Shown: one piece after another, positions 16,741 to 25,846 of the stretch
Numbering within the stretch: position 1 is the first letter of the stretch
Layout: each line of letters opens with the position of its first letter
Assembly (NCBI GenBank): GCA_003213135.1
Contig: QCNT01000002.1
Location: 62,001-126,000, forward strand
Length of the DNA: 64,000 nt
From: Pelagibacteraceae bacterium AG-426-I15
GTDB taxonomy: Bacteria > Pseudomonadota > Alphaproteobacteria > Pelagibacterales > Pelagibacteraceae
Direction of reading: 5' to 3'
Program-made: the position numbers and the translations under genes
Notes under the pieces: model-generated
Databases searched by the model: none
What the model saw: only the letters and a program-made list of their open reading frames with translations
What the model was told of the DNA's origin: nothing

Positions 16741-17244
16741 ATGATTTATGATTTCAACAATATAAGTCCAAAGTTAGACAAAGATAGTTGGTTTGCACCA
16801 AATTCAGTTTTAATTGGAGATGTAACACTTAAGAAAGATGCAAACATTTGGTTTAATGCAACTCTAAGAGGAGATGTAGAGCCAATAATAATTGGAGAAG
16901 GATCCAATATTCAAGATGGTAGCGTAGTTCACACAGACCCAGGGTGTCCGGCAACAATAGGAAAAAATGTTACCGTGGGACATTTAGTGATGTTACACGG
17001 TTGTGTGATTGAAGATGATTGTTTAGTTGGAATTGGAAGTACAATTTTAAATAAAGCTAAAATTGGAAGATATTCAATCATAGGAGCAAATGCCTTAGTA
17101 ACAGAAAATAAAATTATACCTGAAAGATCATTAGTTCTTGGCAGTCCCGGAAAAGTAGTAAGACAAGTAACTGATGAAGAAATTAAACACATAAAAGAAA
17201 ACGCACAACATTATGTGGAAAATTATAAAAAATATAAGAGATAG
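16741..17244 (+). CDS. Gamma-carbonic anhydrase family hexapeptide protein
   Basis: This 167-aa left-handed beta-helix protein has hexapeptide repeats and histidines at zinc-ligand positions (VVHTDPG, VTVGHLVMLHGC). GSPGKVVRQ near the C-terminus is typical of the YrdA/PaaY group. These are often annotated as gamma-carbonic anhydrases, but activity varies. The gene is divergent from the redoxin gene across only 20 nt. Confidence 0.85.
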   Translation: MIYDFNNISPKLDKDSWFAPNSVLIGDVTLKKDANIWFNATLRGDVEPIIIGEGSNIQDGSVVHTDPGCPATIGKNVTVGHLVMLHGCVIEDDCLVGIGSTILNKAKIGRYSIIGANALVTENKIIPERSLVLGSPGKVVRQVTDEEIKHIKENAQHYVENYKKYKR

Positions 17245-17249
17245 TTTTA

Positions 17250-17858
17250 TTAAGGAACTAACCAAGTAAATTTTTTGGAACCATTAAAATCAATAAATGC
17301 TCTTCTATGACCTTTAGCTGCTAAATAAAGCCATTCTATACTTTTAATTTTGCATTTAATTACACAAAAATTTTTATAACCTGCTTCGCTTTCTTCTTTA
17401 GTGAAATCAAAATTATTAAATTTGTCATCTAATCCTGAAGTTGGTTTATCAGATTCTGTTCCTGGACCATTAGTAACCAAATAGCATTTTCGACTAATAT
17501 GACCAGTTTTTTTCCAAGACTCTTTAGTTACATCGTTGTCATAATTTACTTCGCACTCAGTTTTAACTCTCAACTGTATTTTTTCTTCTTTACCATAAAA
17601 TAATATTGAACATTTTGGATTTTTTTTAATTTTTTGAATTTTTGATGATCTTATATCACTATGGTACTGAATAAGATTATTTTTTTGATCTGCTTTTCTT
17701 ATAACGACAACTCTTCCATCAAGATCTTTATCGTTACCACAAATAAATACAGGAGTTCTAAACTCTGAAGATCTATCTTTGACAGCATTAGTCAAAAGAC
17801 TCCAAATTTTTTTTTCTATTTCTTTTGAATTTTCGTAGTAGCTAACTGCTTCTGACAC
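17250..17858 (-). CDS. Pyridoxamine 5'-phosphate oxidase-like FMN-binding protein
   Basis: The 202-aa protein has the split-barrel layout of PNPOx relatives. It has DGRVVVIRKAD and YHSDIRSSKIQKIKKNPKCSILFY in the FMN-binding half, and WLYLAAKGHRRAFIDF near the C-terminus. It is closer to the general 'pyridoxamine 5'-phosphate oxidase family' than to PdxH, whose substrate residues are not clearly present. It lies 3 nt downstream of the reductase gene at 17862 and is probably co-transcribed. Confidence 0.7.
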   Translation of the reverse strand: MSEAVSYYENSKEIEKKIWSLLTNAVKDRSSEFRTPVFICGNDKDLDGRVVVIRKADQKNNLIQYHSDIRSSKIQKIKKNPKCSILFYGKEEKIQLRVKTECEVNYDNDVTKESWKKTGHISRKCYLVTNGPGTESDKPTSGLDDKFNNFDFTKEESEAGYKNFCVIKCKIKSIEWLYLAAKGHRRAFIDFNGSKKFTWLVP

Positions 17859-17861
17859 AAT

Positions 17862-18728
17862 TTATTTTCTAAATCTTTTAATTAAGCTTGAAGTATCCCA
17901 TCTCTGACCACCCATTTTTTGAATTTCAGCATAATACTCATCAATTATTTTTGTAATAGGTAGTGGTGAATTATTTTTCTTTGCTTCATCCATAGCAATT
18001 TTTAAATCTTTTCTCATCCAATCCACAGCAAAACCATAATCAAATTTATCTTCGATCATTGTTTTATGTCTATTTTCCATTTGCCAAGATTGGGCAGCTC
18101 CCTTTGATATAACTTCAATTACATCTATCATATTTAATCCAGCATTCACTCCAAAGTTAATGGCTTCTGATAGACCTTGAACAACCCCAGCAATACAAAT
18201 TTGATTTACCATTTTAGTTAATTGCCCACTACCAGACGGTCCAAGTAATTTTATTTTCTTACTGTAACAATCAATTATAGGTTCGGCTTTTTTGTATGGT
18301 TCAGGATCGCCTCCAACCATTACTGTCAAAGTTCCACCCTCGGCCCCAGCTTGACCACCAGAAATAGGAGCATCTAAAAAATAAAATTCTTTTGCTTTAG
18401 CTTCTTTGTATAATTCTCTTGCAATATTTGCCGAAGCTGTAGTGTTGTCTATATATATAGAACCTTTTTTTGCAGATTTAAATAAACCTTTTTCTCCCAG
18501 AGTAACTTCTTTAAGATCATTATCATTCCCAACGCAGGTAAAAATAAAATCGCTATCTTTAGCAGCATCCATCGGTGTATCTGCCAATTTACCTTTGTTT
18601 TCTTTTATCCATTTTTCAGCCTTTGTTTTTGTTCGATTATAAACAGTTACATCGTGACCAGCTTTTGATATATAACCAGCCATGGGATAACCCATTACAC
18701 CCAAACCAATGAAAGAAATTTTTCTCAT
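17862..18728 (-). CDS. 3-hydroxyisobutyrate dehydrogenase / tartronate semialdehyde reductase family
   Basis: This 288-aa beta-hydroxyacid dehydrogenase has the NAD(P) motif FIGLGVMGYPMAGYI (about 5-19) and the substrate signature DAPISGGQAGAEGGTLTVMVGG. The catalytic lysine lies in GSGQLTKMVNQ. Candidates are 2-hydroxy-3-oxopropionate reductase (GarR/GlxR) and 3-hydroxyisobutyrate dehydrogenase (MmsB); the sequence alone does not separate them. Its ATG lies 2 nt from that of the divergent MFS gene. Confidence 0.85.
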   Translation of the reverse strand: MRKISFIGLGVMGYPMAGYISKAGHDVTVYNRTKTKAEKWIKENKGKLADTPMDAAKDSDFIFTCVGNDNDLKEVTLGEKGLFKSAKKGSIYIDNTTASANIARELYKEAKAKEFYFLDAPISGGQAGAEGGTLTVMVGGDPEPYKKAEPIIDCYSKKIKLLGPSGSGQLTKMVNQICIAGVVQGLSEAINFGVNAGLNMIDVIEVISKGAAQSWQMENRHKTMIEDKFDYGFAVDWMRKDLKIAMDEAKKNNSPLPITKIIDEYYAEIQKMGGQRWDTSSLIKRFRK

Positions 18729-18730
18729 AA

Positions 18731-19960
18731 ATGATTAACCTTAGTTTAAATAAAAAAGTTTTATTATTCGGAATTATATTTACATTTTTTTCAAGTTTTG
18801 GACAGAGTTTTTTTCTTGGATTATTCAACCCGAGTATCAGAGAAGAATTAAATATTACACATGGACAATTTGGCTCAATTTATGCAGCAGCTACAATTTG
18901 TTCTAGTTTAGTGCTTATATGGTTTGGAAAAAAAATAGATGAAATAAAAATATTCAACTATTCACTAATAGTGATAAGTTTTTTGTTTTTTTCTTCTTTA
19001 TTTTTTTCATTCATAAATAGTATTTATTTACTTATTATAGCAATATTTTTAATGAGATTCTCCGGGCAAGGTTTAATGTCACACACTTCATCAACAACAA
19101 TTTCGCGGTATTTTAACAGAAGAAGAGGAAAGGCACTTAGTGGAATTTGGTTTGGTTTATCTTCTGCAGAATTTTTTTTACCGATATTAATAATATTTTT
19201 ACTTTCGATTTTTTCCTGGAGAACAATTTGGCAATTTATTTCAATTATAATACTTATTATATTGCCAATCATAGTTTTTTATACAATTAAAAATCTTGAT
19301 ATCGAGTCGAGAGAAAAAAATATTCTAGATAATGATGAAAAAAAATTTAGAGATATTAGAAACTGGAAAAGGTCAGAAGTTCTAAAAGATTTTAAGTTTT
19401 ATATAATTTCACTAAATATGTTGGCGATGCCATGGATTGTAACGGGTGTTTTCATATATCAATCTTTCATAGCAGATTCTAAACTTTGGGGCCCTTATGT
19501 CATTCCACAATCTTTTATGATTTATTCTATTACATCTATTTTAACACTTATTGCTTCAGGTTTTTTAGTTGATAAATTTACCAGCAGAAAATTGATACCT
19601 TTCATGAATATGCCGTTACTATTTGGACTCATAGTGTTATATTTTTATGATTTATCATATTCAGCCTATTTATTTTTTGCTTTCATGGGTGTTTCAAATG
19701 GTTTAGCCAATGTTTTAGGATCCTCTACTTGGGCAGAAATTTATGGGGTAAGATACTTAGGAGCTATTAAAGCCTTAACAACAGCACTTATGGTTTTCTC
19801 AACCGCTTTTGGCACAGCTTTATTTGGCGTATTAATTGACAAAAGTTATACAATTGAACACATTGCTTTGATAAGCATTATCTACATAAGCCTATCTTTA
19901 TTCTTTTTGTTGGCAATTATGAGATCGGTTGAACCAGTAAATTTAACAAAAAAAACTTGA
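18731..19960 (+). CDS. MFS transporter
   Basis: This 409-aa protein has roughly 12 hydrophobic segments. An RYFNRRRGKALSG loop after the fourth segment is the MFS motif A-like region, seen often in monocarboxylate/oxalate-type members. The start lies right beside the divergent reductase start, so its promoter must overlap the neighbour's coding sequence. The context suggests carriage of a small organic acid handled by the reductase, which is a guess. Confidence 0.85.
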   Translation: MINLSLNKKVLLFGIIFTFFSSFGQSFFLGLFNPSIREELNITHGQFGSIYAAATICSSLVLIWFGKKIDEIKIFNYSLIVISFLFFSSLFFSFINSIYLLIIAIFLMRFSGQGLMSHTSSTTISRYFNRRRGKALSGIWFGLSSAEFFLPILIIFLLSIFSWRTIWQFISIIILIILPIIVFYTIKNLDIESREKNILDNDEKKFRDIRNWKRSEVLKDFKFYIISLNMLAMPWIVTGVFIYQSFIADSKLWGPYVIPQSFMIYSITSILTLIASGFLVDKFTSRKLIPFMNMPLLFGLIVLYFYDLSYSAYLFFAFMGVSNGLANVLGSSTWAEIYGVRYLGAIKALTTALMVFSTAFGTALFGVLIDKSYTIEHIALISIIYISLSLFFLLAIMRSVEPVNLTKKT

Positions 19961-19999
19961 TTTTATCTTTAGTTTTCATTAATTATTGCAAATCTTATT

Positions 20000-20452
20000 A
20001 TGGCACGTATCACAGTAGAAGATTGTTTGGATAAAGTTGATAATCAGTACGATTTAGTTCTCCTTGCAAAAGAGAGAACTTCACAATTAAATTCAGGTTC
20101 AGAAATGTTAGTAAAAGAAGATAATGATAAAAACACAGTCATAGCTTTGAGAGAAATAGCTGAGGGCAAGGTGGCCACAAGTGATTTAAAAACTAACGCT
20201 ATTTTGAGATTAAGAAAGGAACCCGATGAAGTTGTGGGAGAAGAGGAGCAGGAAGAAATTACTGATGATGGTTTTGAAACACAATATAAGGGAGAGGTTT
20301 CAAAAAGTGGTGTCGCTATTTTACCTTCGAAAAGAGCAAGAAAAACTCCTATTCCGACAGCAGCACCATTGGAAAAAAAGGATACAATTGAGAACGAGGA
20401 AAACAAAGACCAACCTCTTAAACTAACCGAAGAAGTCGAAGAAAAAAAATAA
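20000..20452 (+). CDS. rpoZ: RNA polymerase omega subunit
   Basis: The 150-aa protein begins [30 protein letters not shown] and contains [11 protein letters not shown], the conserved omega core (about 1-60). A long acidic/Lys-rich tail (about 75-150) without clear structure follows. Omega assists assembly of beta-prime and, where present, binds ppGpp. In many alphaproteobacteria rpoZ is next to the ppGpp synthetase gene; here dusA follows directly and no relA/spoT is near. Confidence 0.92.
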   Translation: MARITVEDCLDKVDNQYDLVLLAKERTSQLNSGSEMLVKEDNDKNTVIALREIAEGKVATSDLKTNAILRLRKEPDEVVGEEEQEEITDDGFETQYKGEVSKSGVAILPSKRARKTPIPTAAPLEKKDTIENEENKDQPLKLTEEVEEKK

Positions 20453-21445
20453 TTGAAAATTAATAGAAAAATTTGTGTTGCTCCTATGATGGATTGTACG
20501 GATCGACACGAAAGATACTTTTTAAGATTATTAAGTAAACACGCTATGCTTTATACGGAGATGGTTGCAACAAAATCAGCTATTCATGGCGACAGAAAAA
20601 AAATTTTAAGTTTTAATAAAGTTGAGAAACCATTAGCACTTCAAGTTGGAGGTTCGGACAAAAACGAACTATCTGAAGTATGCAAAATAGCAGAAGATAT
20701 GGATTATGACGAAATAAACTTGAATCTAGGCTGCCCCAGTAAAAAAGTTCAAAAAAATAAATTTGGAGCCTGCCTTATTAAGGAACCAGATTTAGTAGCT
20801 GAATGTATAAATAAAATGGTAAATTCTTGTAAAATTCCTGTAACAGCAAAAACAAGAATTGGTTTTGATGAGGTTGAAAATTTTGAATATTTAAATACTT
20901 TTGTAAAAAAAATTTCTAAGGCTGGGTGTAAAACAATAATTCTGCACGCAAGAAAAGCCATTCTTAAAGGTTTAACGCCAAAAGAAAATTTAAAAATTCC
21001 CAAATTAAATTATCCTATGGTACACAAAATAAAAAAAAATAATGAAGATTTAGAAATCATAATAAATGGGGGTATTACAAAACTTGAAGAAATTAAAGAA
21101 CACCTGAAGATTTGTGACGGTGTAATGATAGGTAGAGCTATATATCAAAACCCCTATTTTTTAGCCGAAATAGAAAAAGAAATATTTAATAATAAGGATG
21201 TTCCAACAAGATCAAAGATTACAGAAAAATTAATTTTATACGTTAAAGAAGAGGTTAAAAAAGGTACAAGAGTAAATCAAATCATGAGACATACAGTCGG
21301 TTTGTATCATGGACAACACGGGGCAAATAAATGGAAAAGATATTTGAGCGATAATATGATGGCTAGAGATTCTGATTTCCAGAAAGTAAATCATATAATA
21401 GAAATTGCCCAAAATAATGAAAAAGCCAATCAAATCTCTTCATGA
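20453..21445 (+). CDS. dusA: tRNA-dihydrouridine synthase A
   Basis: A 330-aa FMN-dependent TIM-barrel enzyme with CVAPMMDCTDRHERYFLR at the start, LGCPSKKVQKNKFGACL including the catalytic Cys (near residue 90), ILHARKA, INGGI and MIGRAIYQNPYFL. It reduces uridines at D-loop positions 20/20a. The TTG start comes immediately after the rpoZ stop and the next ATG is inside the flavin domain, so TTG is accepted. It overlaps the next gene by 4 nt. Confidence 0.92.
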   Translation: MKINRKICVAPMMDCTDRHERYFLRLLSKHAMLYTEMVATKSAIHGDRKKILSFNKVEKPLALQVGGSDKNELSEVCKIAEDMDYDEINLNLGCPSKKVQKNKFGACLIKEPDLVAECINKMVNSCKIPVTAKTRIGFDEVENFEYLNTFVKKISKAGCKTIILHARKAILKGLTPKENLKIPKLNYPMVHKIKKNNEDLEIIINGGITKLEEIKEHLKICDGVMIGRAIYQNPYFLAEIEKEIFNNKDVPTRSKITEKLILYVKEEVKKGTRVNQIMRHTVGLYHGQHGANKWKRYLSDNMMARDSDFQKVNHIIEIAQNNEKANQISS

Positions 21446-22272
21446 TCGAAACCTTTGGCGCAAATCAACTAATATTTTTTTTATTAATAATGGGAGTAAC
21501 AGCATTGTTTGCGGGTTTCTTTGCAGGTTTTTTTGGTATTGGAGGAGGCATAATTACTGTTCCATGTCTTTTTTACATATTTGGAACAGTAGGTATTGAT
21601 CCATCTTTCATTATGCATTTAGCCGTGGGAACTTCATTTGCAATAATTATACCCACAGCAATAATGTCAGTTTTTACTCACTACAAACACAAAGCTGTAG
21701 ATTTTAGTATAATAAGAACTTACGGAATATTTGTTGTTCTTGGAGTTATATTCGGAAGTTTTTTTGCAGCCGCTATGAACACCAAGTCTTTAATACTTTT
21801 CTTTAGTTTGGTAATCTATCTTCTAGCTTTAAATTTGATTTTTTTGAAAGATAAGACAAAAATTAAATTAAAATTTACATTATTACAGAGAACAATTTTG
21901 GGTTTTATTGTTGGTTTTGTATCCTCATTAATGGGAATAGGTGGAGCTATTATGAATGTACCTATGTTAAAGTTTGTAGGTTTTTCAATAAACAAAGCCA
22001 TTGGTAGCGCTGCATCAATTGGTTTCTTAATATCTATATTTGGATGTTTGGGATTTTTACTTTCAGGTATTATTATAAAAACTAATATTCCCCTTAGTAT
22101 AGGATTTGTAAATATTCCCGCTTTTTTAGTTTTTATACCTATTACAATTTTAATGGCAAAGTTAGGAGCTACATTAGTACACAAAATTAAGAGAGAACTA
22201 ATATCAAAATTATTTGGTTTTTTCCTACTAATTATTGCTAGCAGATTTTTATACGATTATTTTAACTTTTAA
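21442..22272 (+). CDS. TauE/SafE family sulfite/sulfonate exporter
   Basis: This 276-aa membrane protein has about eight hydrophobic segments and two related halves, each with a Gly-rich repeat: FGIGGGIITVPCLFYI near residue 33 and LMGIGGAIMNVPML near 167. This internal duplication is typical of the TauE/SafE family, which moves sulfite, sulfonates or other organosulfur anions. It overlaps dusA by 4 nt and its convergent neighbour by 4 nt. The substrate is unknown. Confidence 0.85.
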   Translation: MIETFGANQLIFFLLIMGVTALFAGFFAGFFGIGGGIITVPCLFYIFGTVGIDPSFIMHLAVGTSFAIIIPTAIMSVFTHYKHKAVDFSIIRTYGIFVVLGVIFGSFFAAAMNTKSLILFFSLVIYLLALNLIFLKDKTKIKLKFTLLQRTILGFIVGFVSSLMGIGGAIMNVPMLKFVGFSINKAIGSAASIGFLISIFGCLGFLLSGIIIKTNIPLSIGFVNIPAFLVFIPITILMAKLGATLVHKIKRELISKLFGFFLLIIASRFLYDYFNF

Positions 22273-23711
22273 ATTTTTTGATCGTATTTGCCAATCTTCC
22301 CTGTTTTTTTTAGAAGTCCATCAATGAAATCAAATATTTTCTTCTTTCTGGTATTGGACTCTGTGCTCTCAGCCACAACTACTAATGAAGGTTTATTTGA
22401 AGAGGCTCTAATTAATCCCCAAGAACCATCTTCTAAAGAAAATCTTATTCCATTAACTGTTAAAACATCCGTAATTAATTGATTATCGATTTTAATACCT
22501 TCTTTTTTTAATTTTTGAACTTTATCAATCATTTCATCGACCACTTTGTATTTTTCCTCATCTTTACAAAAAGGAGCCATTGTTGGTGTTTGGTAAGTAG
22601 TCGGCAATTCTTTTATTAAGTCACTCATTTTTTTGTTTTGATTTATTAAAAGGTGACAAACTTGTAAGGCTGAATTAATACCATCATCATATCCATAACC
22701 ATAAGGTTTATTAAAAAAGAAATGCCCACTCTTTTCAAAACCCGCAAGAGCTTTTTCAATATTTACTTTCCTTTTTATATGTGAATGACCTGTTTTCCAG
22801 TAAATAGTTTTACATTGATTATTCAAAAGTATTTCATCGTTTAAAAATAAGCCTGTAGATTTTACATCTACAATAAATTTAGATCCTTTGTGTTTAACCG
22901 CAAGATTTCTAGCTATCAATAATCCTACCTTATCTGAAAATATCTCGTTTCCTTTATCATCAATAATACCACATCTGTCTCCATCGCCATCAAAACCAAA
23001 ACCAACATCTGCATTGTTATCTTTTACGCATTTAGCTATTGCATACAACATTTTCAGATCTTCGGGATTTGGATTGTATTTAGGAAAAGACCAATCTAAT
23101 TCACAATCTAACTCGACAACTTCACAACCTATACCTTTTAAAATTTCAGGCGCAAAAACACCCGCAGTTCCATTTCCGCAAGCTACAACCGCTTTAATTT
23201 TTTTATTAATTTTATTTTTTTTAATTAAATCCTTAATATAAACCTGCTTAAAATCTTTAATATTTTTACTTACCCCTTTTCCTTGAATAAATTTTTTATT
23301 TAACGTTATTTTTTTTAATTCTGACATTTCTTCCGGGGCATGTGTTAGACCTCTTTTGATACCCATCTTTACTCCTGTCCAACCATTTTCATTATGACTT
23401 GCTGTAACCATTGCTATTGCATCTGAGTTTAAATTAAATTGTGCAAAATAAACCATTGGAGATAGCGACAAACCCACATCCTCAACATTACATCCAGTTG
23501 AGATTAATCCTTCCGTTAAAGCTTTTTTAATTCTTTCACTATACGATCTGTAATCATGACCCACGATAATTCTTGGATTGATTTTTTTTGTGTGATTTAT
23601 TATCTGACTACCCAAACCCTTACCCAAACTAACTATTCCTTCAATGTCGATCTCCCTTTCAAAGATCCACCTTGCATCATACTCTCTAAAACCGTTGGGA
23701 TTAATTTCCAT
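22269..23711 (-). CDS. Phosphomannomutase/phosphoglucomutase
   Basis: The 480-aa alpha-D-phosphohexomutase shows the phosphoserine loop TASHNENG with Ser105 and the metal-binding GFDGDGDRCGI near 230-240. It also has a sugar-ring loop GFEKSGHFF and a C-terminal phosphate-binding region (RASSNKPSL). It interconverts hexose-6- and hexose-1-phosphates and supplies precursors for the nucleotide sugars used by the surface-glycan genes. The family cannot be resolved between mannose and glucose preference. Confidence 0.88.
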   Translation of the reverse strand: MEINPNGFREYDARWIFEREIDIEGIVSLGKGLGSQIINHTKKINPRIIVGHDYRSYSERIKKALTEGLISTGCNVEDVGLSLSPMVYFAQFNLNSDAIAMVTASHNENGWTGVKMGIKRGLTHAPEEMSELKKITLNKKFIQGKGVSKNIKDFKQVYIKDLIKKNKINKKIKAVVACGNGTAGVFAPEILKGIGCEVVELDCELDWSFPKYNPNPEDLKMLYAIAKCVKDNNADVGFGFDGDGDRCGIIDDKGNEIFSDKVGLLIARNLAVKHKGSKFIVDVKSTGLFLNDEILLNNQCKTIYWKTGHSHIKRKVNIEKALAGFEKSGHFFFNKPYGYGYDDGINSALQVCHLLINQNKKMSDLIKELPTTYQTPTMAPFCKDEEKYKVVDEMIDKVQKLKKEGIKIDNQLITDVLTVNGIRFSLEDGSWGLIRASSNKPSLVVVAESTESNTRKKKIFDFIDGLLKKTGKIGKYDQKI

Positions 23712-23849
23712 TAATTATAAATACTAAAGAATTTAGCTATTTGTTATTAAATGTTTATAAATAAAACTTTTTACTTGCAAAATAACTTTAATGTTCCTAT
23801 AATGTTCTATTGATTTTAGACTTATATGGTATATTAATATAAATGTAAC

Positions 23850-23864
23850 ACAACATATAGTTGT
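23850..23864. promoter_or_regulatory. Short dyad upstream of nrdA (possible operator)
   Basis: ACAAC-ATATA-GTTGT is a perfect 5-bp inverted repeat 33 nt before the nrdA start. It resembles half of the NrdR box (consensus ACACWATATATWGTGT) but is one base out of register. It lies downstream of TTGATT/TATTAA promoter-like hexamers (23810 and 23832). The 185-nt spacer 23712-23896 has no other feature I could support. Confidence 0.3.
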
Positions 23865-23896
23865 TATGATCTAAAAGTCAGTAAATTAGGGTAATT

Positions 23897-25846
23897 ATGA
23901 ATAAAAACGTATCTTTGGCAATAAAAAAGGCTGTCTCAAATTTAGATAAGATTGAAAACAAAGGGTTGAAAGACCTTAACAATAATAAACCAGATTTATT
24001 TTCTTTAAACCACCAAACTGAACTATTTCAAAACGATAAAGGCATTACATTAAAAATTGACAGATCTAGAGATAAAAAATTAACTGATTTTGGTAGAGCA
24101 ACCTTGAGCGATAGGTATTTGGGTCAAAACGAGTCATTTCAGGATTTATTTGCAAGAGTTGCCAGCACCTATGCTGACAACAATCTTCACGCTCAAAGAC
24201 TATATAACTATATAAGCAATCTTTGGTTTATGCCGGCTACACCAGTTTTATCTAACGGTGGCACAGAAAGAGGTTTGCCTATCTCGTGTTTTTTAAACGA
24301 AGCCGGAGATAGTCTTGAAGGCATTCTAGGATTATGGAGCGAAAATGTTTGGTTAGCTGCTAGAGGAGGAGGTATAGGAAGTTACTGGGGCAACTTAAGA
24401 TCAATTGGAGAAAAAATTGGAAAAGTTGGAAAGACATCAGGTATTATACCATTTATAAAAGTTATGGATTCACTAACTCTTGCAATAAGTCAGGGCTCTT
24501 TAAGAAGAGGTTCGGCCGCTTGCTATCTTCCAATCGATCATCCCGAAATTGAAGAATTTATTGAAATGAGGAGACCAACTGGTGGAGATACTAACAGGAG
24601 ATCTTTAAATTTACATCACGGTGTTTTAGTTTCAGATGCATTTATGAGAGCTGTTGAAACCGACGACCAGTGGGCTTTAAGAAGTCCTAAAGACAGGTCA
24701 ATTCAAGGAACTCTTTCAGCTAGAAATTTATGGATAAGACTTCTTACTGCGAGGGTAGAAACCGGTGAACCTTATATTGTTTATATTGATACTGTTAATC
24801 GTCAAATTCCACAACATCACAAATTAGCAGGTTTAACAGTAAAAACATCAAACTTGTGTAGCGAGATCACACTTCCAACTGGAAAAGATAGAGAAGGTAA
24901 TGAGAGAACAGCGGTTTGTTGTTTGTCGTCTTTAAATATTGAAAAATACGATGAATGGAAAGATGATAAAAATTTTGTGGAAGATGTAATGAGATTTTTA
25001 GACAACGTTCTTGAGGATTTCATTAATAAAGCACCTGAAAGCTTTGCAAATGCAAAATATGCAGCTGCTAGAGAAAGAAGTGTTGGTTTGGGAGTTATGG
25101 GATTACACTCATTTTTTCAACAAAAAAATATTCCATTTGGTTCAGTGATGAGCAAAGTTTGGAATAAGAAAATATTTTCTAATATACAAAAAAAAGTAGA
25201 CAAAGCCTCAAAAGATCTTGCAGAGCAAAGGGGGGCTTGTCCAGATGCAGAAGAATTTGGAATAAAAGAGAGATTTTCTAACAAAACAGCTATTGCTCCG
25301 ACAGCATCAATTTCGATTATTTGCGGAGGTGCATCTCCAGGTATAGAACCAATAGCAGCAAACAGCTATACCCACAAAACTTTATCAGGGTCTTATAACG
25401 TAAGAAACAAATATCTGGTAAAGGTTTTGGAAAAATATGAAAAAAATACAGATGAAATTTGGTCTAGTATTACCACAAACCAGGGCTCAGTTTCACATTT
25501 AGATTTTCTGACCAGCGAAGAAAAAGAAACATTCAAAACTGCTTTTGAAATTGATCAAAGATGGATTGTTGAGTTAGGCGCAGATAGAACTCCTCATATT
25601 TCCCAAGCACAATCGGTTAACGTTTTTGTGCCAGCAGACGTGCATAAAAAGGACCTTCATCAGTTACATTTTCAAGCGTGGAAAAAAGGTCTAAAAAGCC
25701 TTTATTATTGCAGGTCTAAATCAATTCAAAGGGCTGAAAATATTAATTCAGGTTCATCAACAGATGTGACAAAGAATGTTTATTCTAATAAAAAAGAATC
25801 TAGTAATGATGAAGGTAAATATGAGGAGTGTTTATCATGTCAGTAA
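23897..25846 (+). CDS. nrdA: Class I ribonucleoside-diphosphate reductase alpha subunit
   Basis: This 649-aa subunit reduces ribonucleotides to deoxyribonucleotides. The redox cysteine pair lies in SCFLN and AVCCLSS, the radical-site NLCSEI (Cys and Glu as in E. coli C439/E441) is present, and a shuttle pair CxxC ends the protein (CLSCQ). It is about 100 residues shorter than E. coli NrdA, and no N-terminal ATP-cone sequence is recognisable, so allosteric activity control is probably missing. It overlaps nrdB by 10 nt. Confidence 0.93.
   Translation: MNKNVSLAIKKAVSNLDKIENKGLKDLNNNKPDLFSLNHQTELFQNDKGITLKIDRSRDKKLTDFGRATLSDRYLGQNESFQDLFARVASTYADNNLHAQRLYNYISNLWFMPATPVLSNGGTERGLPISCFLNEAGDSLEGILGLWSENVWLAARGGGIGSYWGNLRSIGEKIGKVGKTSGIIPFIKVMDSLTLAISQGSLRRGSAACYLPIDHPEIEEFIEMRRPTGGDTNRRSLNLHHGVLVSDAFMRAVETDDQWALRSPKDRSIQGTLSARNLWIRLLTARVETGEPYIVYIDTVNRQIPQHHKLAGLTVKTSNLCSEITLPTGKDREGNERTAVCCLSSLNIEKYDEWKDDKNFVEDVMRFLDNVLEDFINKAPESFANAKYAAARERSVGLGVMGLHSFFQQKNIPFGSVMSKVWNKKIFSNIQKKVDKASKDLAEQRGACPDAEEFGIKERFSNKTAIAPTASISIICGGASPGIEPIAANSYTHKTLSGSYNVRNKYLVKVLEKYEKNTDEIWSSITTNQGSVSHLDFLTSEEKETFKTAFEIDQRWIVELGADRTPHISQAQSVNVFVPADVHKKDLHQLHFQAWKKGLKSLYYCRSKSIQRAENINSGSSTDVTKNVYSNKKESSNDEGKYEECLSCQ

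Noticed and set aside
20044-20406. 120-codon frame opposite rpoZ
   Set aside because: Mirror of the Lys/Glu-rich omega tail, which gives stop-free antisense frames; no start signal or domain.
23850-23864. NrdR box upstream of nrdA as a firm call
   Set aside because: The dyad is 15 nt, one off from the 16-nt consensus, and only one copy is seen rather than the usual pair.
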